Positions 16,510 to 19,009 of a DNA stretch of 19,009 nucleotides are shown here, piece by piece. Position numbers and translations under genes: made by a program. The DNA is from CALMEC01 sp031376485 (GTDB taxonomy: Bacteria > Actinomycetota > Thermoleophilia > Miltoncostaeales > Miltoncostaeaceae): contig JANMDV010000061.1 of assembly GCA_031376485.1 (NCBI GenBank), positions 1 through 19,009 on the forward strand, written 5' to 3'. Numbering within the stretch: position 1 is the first letter of the stretch; every line of letters starts with the position of its first letter. The notes under the pieces were generated by a model that had not been told where the DNA came from, ran no database searches, and was given only the letters and a program-made list of their open reading frames with translations.

Positions 16510-17057
16510 ACCGACGTCGTGCGACATGGTCGACTCTGGCCAGCCTGATCACCGCGTTGGTGCTCGCCACCGGCGCGCATGCCGCGGGTGCCGCGGCCCC
16601 AGTCTCGGTGACACTCGATCACACTCAGATCTCGACCGAGCTTGGCGGCAAATTCGCCTTCCGGTCGACGATCACCAACCGCAGCGCGACTGCTGCAGAT
16701 GGGCTGATCGCTCACCTCAACGTCCTCAGCCTCCGCGACGGTGTCTCCGTCGACCCCGAGGACTGGTCGTCGCAACGAACCCACTACCTCAGCACGATCC
16801 CCGCCGGGGGTTCCACCACGATCTCATGGAGCATGCAGGCGGTCAACGCCGGGAGCTTCGGCGTCTACGTCGCCGTCATCTCGCCGCCTCCGAGCGTGAG
16901 TCCACCCACGACGGGAAAGGCCCTCCACATCGCCGTTGCGGAGCGCAGGACGCTGAACCCGGGTGGGATCCTGCCGCTTGCTCTCGGCATCCCCGCCCTG
17001 CTCGGCCTCCTGATACTCGGTCTCAGGCTCCGCAGCCGAACCTCACGAGATGGTTGA
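16506..17057 (+). CDS. Exported Ig-like protein with C-terminal membrane anchor, partner of ABC-2 transporter
   Basis: 183 residues. A signal peptide (RRR near the N-terminus, hydrophobic core, AHA cleavage around 24-26) is followed by a single beta-sandwich domain (VSVTLDHTQISTELGGKFAFRSTITNRS...) with a C-terminal IPAGGSTTISWSMQAVNAGSFGVYV pattern like CARDB/NEW3/DUF11 domains. A membrane span (154-174) and an Arg-rich tail end the protein, so the domain would face outside. The ATG at 16506 is supported by GAGGAGG at 16490-16496, 9 nt upstream, and by the ATGA overlap with the permease. The same frame is open further left, but that extension only shadows the permease. It may help gate or receive the exporter's substrate; this is inferred from coupling only. 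Confidence 0.88.
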   Translation: MNRRRATWSTLASLITALVLATGAHAAGAAAPVSVTLDHTQISTELGGKFAFRSTITNRSATAADGLIAHLNVLSLRDGVSVDPEDWSSQRTHYLSTIPAGGSTTISWSMQAVNAGSFGVYVAVISPPPSVSPPTTGKALHIAVAERRTLNPGGILPLALGIPALLGLLILGLRLRSRTSRDG

Positions 17058-17217
17058 TTCCGAAGGGTTGGGCGGGGGCAAGGAATGAAGCCTCCACAAA
17101 TCCCAGGGCGGGTCAGAGGTCGAGGTACCGCAGACTGCACAGGCAGTGTGGCACGTGATGTGACCCGGCCGAGGGTTCGCTCGGCCGGGTCGCTTGGGTG
17201 CGATGCTGCGCCGTTTA
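17058..17217. other. Non-coding stretch between the ABC-2 operon and structured element copy 2
   Basis: With the element it makes a 320-base gap between convergent genes. It holds the 12-bp hairpin described separately and a small hairpin ACTGC/GCAGT near 17132-17145. An open frame starting with ATG at 17085 lacks a properly spaced ribosome site and runs through the structured element and into the peroxidase gene's antisense strand, so I do not count it. No tRNA is seen. Confidence 0.4.
17162..17191 (+). terminator. Perfect 12-bp hairpin, likely terminator of the ABC-2 operon
   Basis: GACCCGGCCGAG (17162-17173) and CTCGGCCGGGTC (17180-17191) pair without mismatch around the loop GGTTCG. It lies 104 bases past the stop of the Ig-like gene. 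There is no T-tract; U-less hairpins like this are common actinobacterial terminators. A second, longer hairpin element follows 26 bases later. Confidence 0.65.
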
Positions 17218-17377
17218 GGGTTCGCGCAAAAGTAACTGCTGGGCCGGATGGCGAGCGAAAACCGAGTGAGACGGTGTCGCCGAGCCTCGTCGCTACTGGT
17301 GGTAACGGCGATCTCGGCGACGCCGTATCACGATGGTTTGCAGCCGCCAAACGGTGCAGTAGTTTTTGCGTGAACCC
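17218..17377 (+). repeat. Dispersed structured intergenic element, copy 2 (RNA- or ssDNA-folding)
   Basis: Arms: GGGTTC (17218-17223) with GAACCC (17372-17377), CGCAAAA (17225-17231) with TTTTGCG (17364-17370), and ACTGCTG (17235-17241) with CAGTAGT (17357-17363, one G-T pair), with the 3-nt 5' bulge GTA at 17232-17234. Inside: hairpin ACCG/CGGT (17261-17264/17272-17275), a 9-bp helix GTCGCCGAG/CTCGGCGAC (17276-17284/17313-17321) and hairpin GTTT/AAAC (17336-17339/17349-17352) with the same loop as copy 1. The 3' arm ends directly at the TAA of the peroxidase gene (minus strand), and no plus-strand gene follows, so a cis-riboswitch role is unlikely here. TTGGGT (17194-17199) and TAGGGT (17216-17221), 16 nt apart, could be a promoter for it; that is weak. 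Confidence 0.75.
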
Positions 17378-19009
17378 TTACCGGACGATGCTGAACCGGC
17401 GTGCGCTGATCGGACCGAGGTCGCTGACGACCGCGCCGGTCCTCGCCCGCAGGACGTACTGCCCGATCGGGAGGTTCCGCATGAGTCGGGCCGGAACCGT
17501 GATCTGAATCGCGCCGGGGCCGGAGACCGTGCGGTCGAGCTTGGCGATGACGACCTTCTCGACAACGCGCTTCGCACCCACGGATGACCGAACCAGGCGC
17601 ACGAGTCGCAGGCGCACGGTTGTGGCTCCCGCCGGGACGTTCAGCGTGACGACAAGGCCCTTGGACCTCAACGAGGATTGCTTGACGCGCACCTTGACGA
17701 AGAGCTTTGTGACGGCCAGTCGGACGGCGACGGACGGCGACCTCGCTTCCAGCGGCGTGGTCCCCGACGTGATGACAGGTGATGTCACGACGGATGGTGT
17801 CACGAGAGGTGGTCTCACGACAGGTGGTGTCACCACAGGTGGTGTTACGACGGGTGGCGTCACGACAGGTGGCGTGACCGGAGCCGGCGGCAGGGTCAGC
17901 GGCGGTTGCGGAAGGAAGCGCGGAAGCGGTGCGCCGCCGGCCGCGCCGGTCGCGGGGATCTCCACCGTCGCGTCGGCTGCCCCTGCGAGTCCACCGGACA
18001 GCGGCGTCTGATGCCCGTCCGGCACGAGGAGCTGGGGATGGTCGAACGGCGCGCTTTGGGTCTCCACACGCGGGTCCGTTAGTGCCCTCAAGAACGAGGC
18101 CAGGTTGACCCGCTGGGTCAGCGACAGCCCGAGAACACCGATCTCACGGTGCTTGTTCGGGTTCGCGAAGTCGCCACCGCGGTTATAGAAGTCGACCACC
18201 TGATCGATCGTGAGCTGACTGCCCGTGTGGAAGTACGGCGCTTGCAGGTCGACGTTGCGCAGGCCCGGCGTCTTGAACGACCCGTCGACAATGCAGTCGC
18301 TCGGCTGGTTGCACGGCGTGGCGCTGCGCTTGGTGTCAGACCAGGGGCCGGCGCCGCGGTCCGCGCCGTTGCCGAGATCCTCGGCCTGCGGACGCACGCC
18401 GACGTTCATGAAGCCGGTGTCGAAGCGGTGACCCTTGCCGTCGCTGTCAATCGGGCCGATGGCCGCCACGTTGCTGAGCGAGGCCCGCGTCATCTCGGCA
18501 CCGCTGTGGCACCCGGAACACGTCGCCTGCGGGCTCGTGAACACATCGAGGCCGGCGATCTCCTGCGGCGTCAGGGCAGTTGGGTCGGCGCCGGACGCCC
18601 ACCGGTCGAATGGGGTCTGGTCCGAGACCAGGGTCGCTTCGTACAGGTTGATCGCGAGTCCCCAGATCAACGGCCAGTTGTACTGCATCAGTGAGTACTC
18701 GCCGGACGGAAGGGCTGCGTTCGGCGACGTCCCAGGTGCGACGATCACGGCGCCGTTGGCGGAAAGCTTGATGTCGGGCGCAGACCACCACTGCGGGTCG
18801 AAGGCCTGCTCGACCAGGGATTGGTAGCTCTGCGTCAGCCCCTGGCCATTCGTCAGGGTTCCTCCGAGCAGGCTGTCGGTCGAAGCGACCGCTTGCGTGC
18901 CGAGGGGTTGGAGGTTCAGGAGTTTCTTGCCGATGTCACGCAGGGTGCGGCCGTCCGCGGACATCTCGACGTTGTTGCCGGGAGGGCCGACCGCCTGTGA
19001 TGCGAGCGA
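17378..19009 (-). CDS. Cytochrome c peroxidase/MauG-family di-heme protein, C-terminal part, with VVTPP linker (5' end outside window)
   Basis: 543 residues are visible and the frame is open through 19009, so the N-terminal domain with the first heme is missing. One c-type heme motif is seen, TCSGCHSG, followed by TPGLRNVDLQAPYFHTG and QVVDFYNRGGDF, both typical of the bacterial CCP/MauG second domain. SQAVGPPGNNVEMS at the edge matches the inter-domain region of the family. A Pro-rich linker built of VVTPP units follows (encoded by the tandem repeat at 17766-17880), then a ~120-residue beta-rich module (LRSKGLVVTLNVPAGATTVRLR..., ending IGQYVLRARTG). The protein should act outside the membrane, reducing peroxides or oxidising a partner; the tail may tether or extend it through the cell wall. 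Its TAA abuts the structured element. Confidence 0.9.
   Translation of the reverse strand, partial: SLASQAVGPPGNNVEMSADGRTLRDIGKKLLNLQPLGTQAVASTDSLLGGTLTNGQGLTQSYQSLVEQAFDPQWWSAPDIKLSANGAVIVAPGTSPNAALPSGEYSLMQYNWPLIWGLAINLYEATLVSDQTPFDRWASGADPTALTPQEIAGLDVFTSPQATCSGCHSGAEMTRASLSNVAAIGPIDSDGKGHRFDTGFMNVGVRPQAEDLGNGADRGAGPWSDTKRSATPCNQPSDCIVDGSFKTPGLRNVDLQAPYFHTGSQLTIDQVVDFYNRGGDFANPNKHREIGVLGLSLTQRVNLASFLRALTDPRVETQSAPFDHPQLLVPDGHQTPLSGGLAGAADATVEIPATGAAGGAPLPRFLPQPPLTLPPAPVTPPVVTPPVVTPPVVTPPVVRPPLVTPSVVTSPVITSGTTPLEARSPSVAVRLAVTKLFVKVRVKQSSLRSKGLVVTLNVPAGATTVRLRLVRLVRSSVGAKRVVEKVVIAKLDRTVSGPGAIQITVPARLMRNLPIGQYVLRARTGAVVSDLGPISARRFSIVR
17766..17880 (-). repeat. 15-bp in-frame tandem repeat encoding the VVTPP linker
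   Basis: Seven full 15-base units (17766-17870) plus a partial one, plus-strand consensus GGTGTCACGACAGGT with a few substitutions per unit. On the minus strand each unit encodes V-V-T-P-P or a near variant. Units near the right end (17811-17870) are most alike, suggesting recent expansion by slippage; the number of units may vary between strains. Confidence 0.85.

Noticed and set aside
17218..17377. Integron attC site or cobalamin riboswitch
   Set aside because: The arms lack the RYYYAAC/GTTRRRY core sites of attC. CGCTACTGG only loosely resembles the cobalamin CCGCCACTG segment, and the B12 box is missing.
17085..17507. 140-codon plus-strand open frame after the ABC-2 operon
   Set aside because: It crosses a 12-bp terminator hairpin and the structured element, then runs antisense to the peroxidase; no usable ribosome site and no domain.
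17766..17880. CRISPR-like array
   Set aside because: The 15-bp units are contiguous without spacers and stay in frame with the peroxidase gene, so it is a coding tandem repeat.

Overview
The window is GC-rich (strong G/C bias at third codon positions) and almost certainly comes from an actinobacterium. Two features point to the Thermoleophilia/Solirubrobacterales side: secreted proteins that end in a characteristic beta-rich C-terminal module, and start codons placed directly after TANNNT -10 boxes, as in leaderless transcripts. That lineage is an inference; no rRNA or marker gene is present.

Layout. (1) 1-5047, minus strand: a tightly packed four-gene operon read right to left: class III CoA-transferase, SbnA-like PLP enzyme (L-2,3-diaminopropionate pathway), FAD/NAD(P)-binding oxidoreductase, and a PLP fold-type III decarboxylase that runs off the left edge. 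Two of the junctions are ATGA overlaps. The set looks like a small-molecule (amino-acid-derived, possibly metallophore) pathway; no SbnB partner or condensing enzyme is in view. (2) 5158-8519, plus strand: a secreted seven-repeat beta-propeller protein, a PspA/IM30 membrane-stress protein, and a dCMP/cytidine-type deaminase. (3) 8629-14009, minus strand: an operon of a lipoprotein, two MacB/LolD-type ABC ATPases and a ~1040-residue FtsX-type permease with a DUF11-like domain in its first extracellular loop. (4) 14010-14741: about 730 bases with no convincing intact gene, but with possible remnants of coding sequence and a small ORF that overlaps the next gene as TGATG. (5) 14745-17057, plus strand: a three-gene ABC-2 exporter unit (ATPase, permease, exported Ig-like membrane-anchored protein). 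(6) 17378-19009, minus strand: the C-terminal part of a di-heme cytochrome c peroxidase/MauG-family protein with a VVTPP repeat linker, cut by the right edge.

The most unusual thing is a structured intergenic element present twice in the same orientation (about 7741-7900 and 17218-17377). The ~113-nt cores share three nearly identical blocks. The flanking arms differ completely in sequence between copies, yet in each copy they are complementary to each other with the same architecture: a 7-bp inner helix, a 3-nt 5' bulge, a 6-7-bp helix, a small internal loop, and an outer helix. An internal 8-9-bp helix also shows compensatory changes. This is the signature of a conserved RNA (or folded single-stranded DNA) structure, and I do not recognise it as a known riboswitch, attC site or transposon end.
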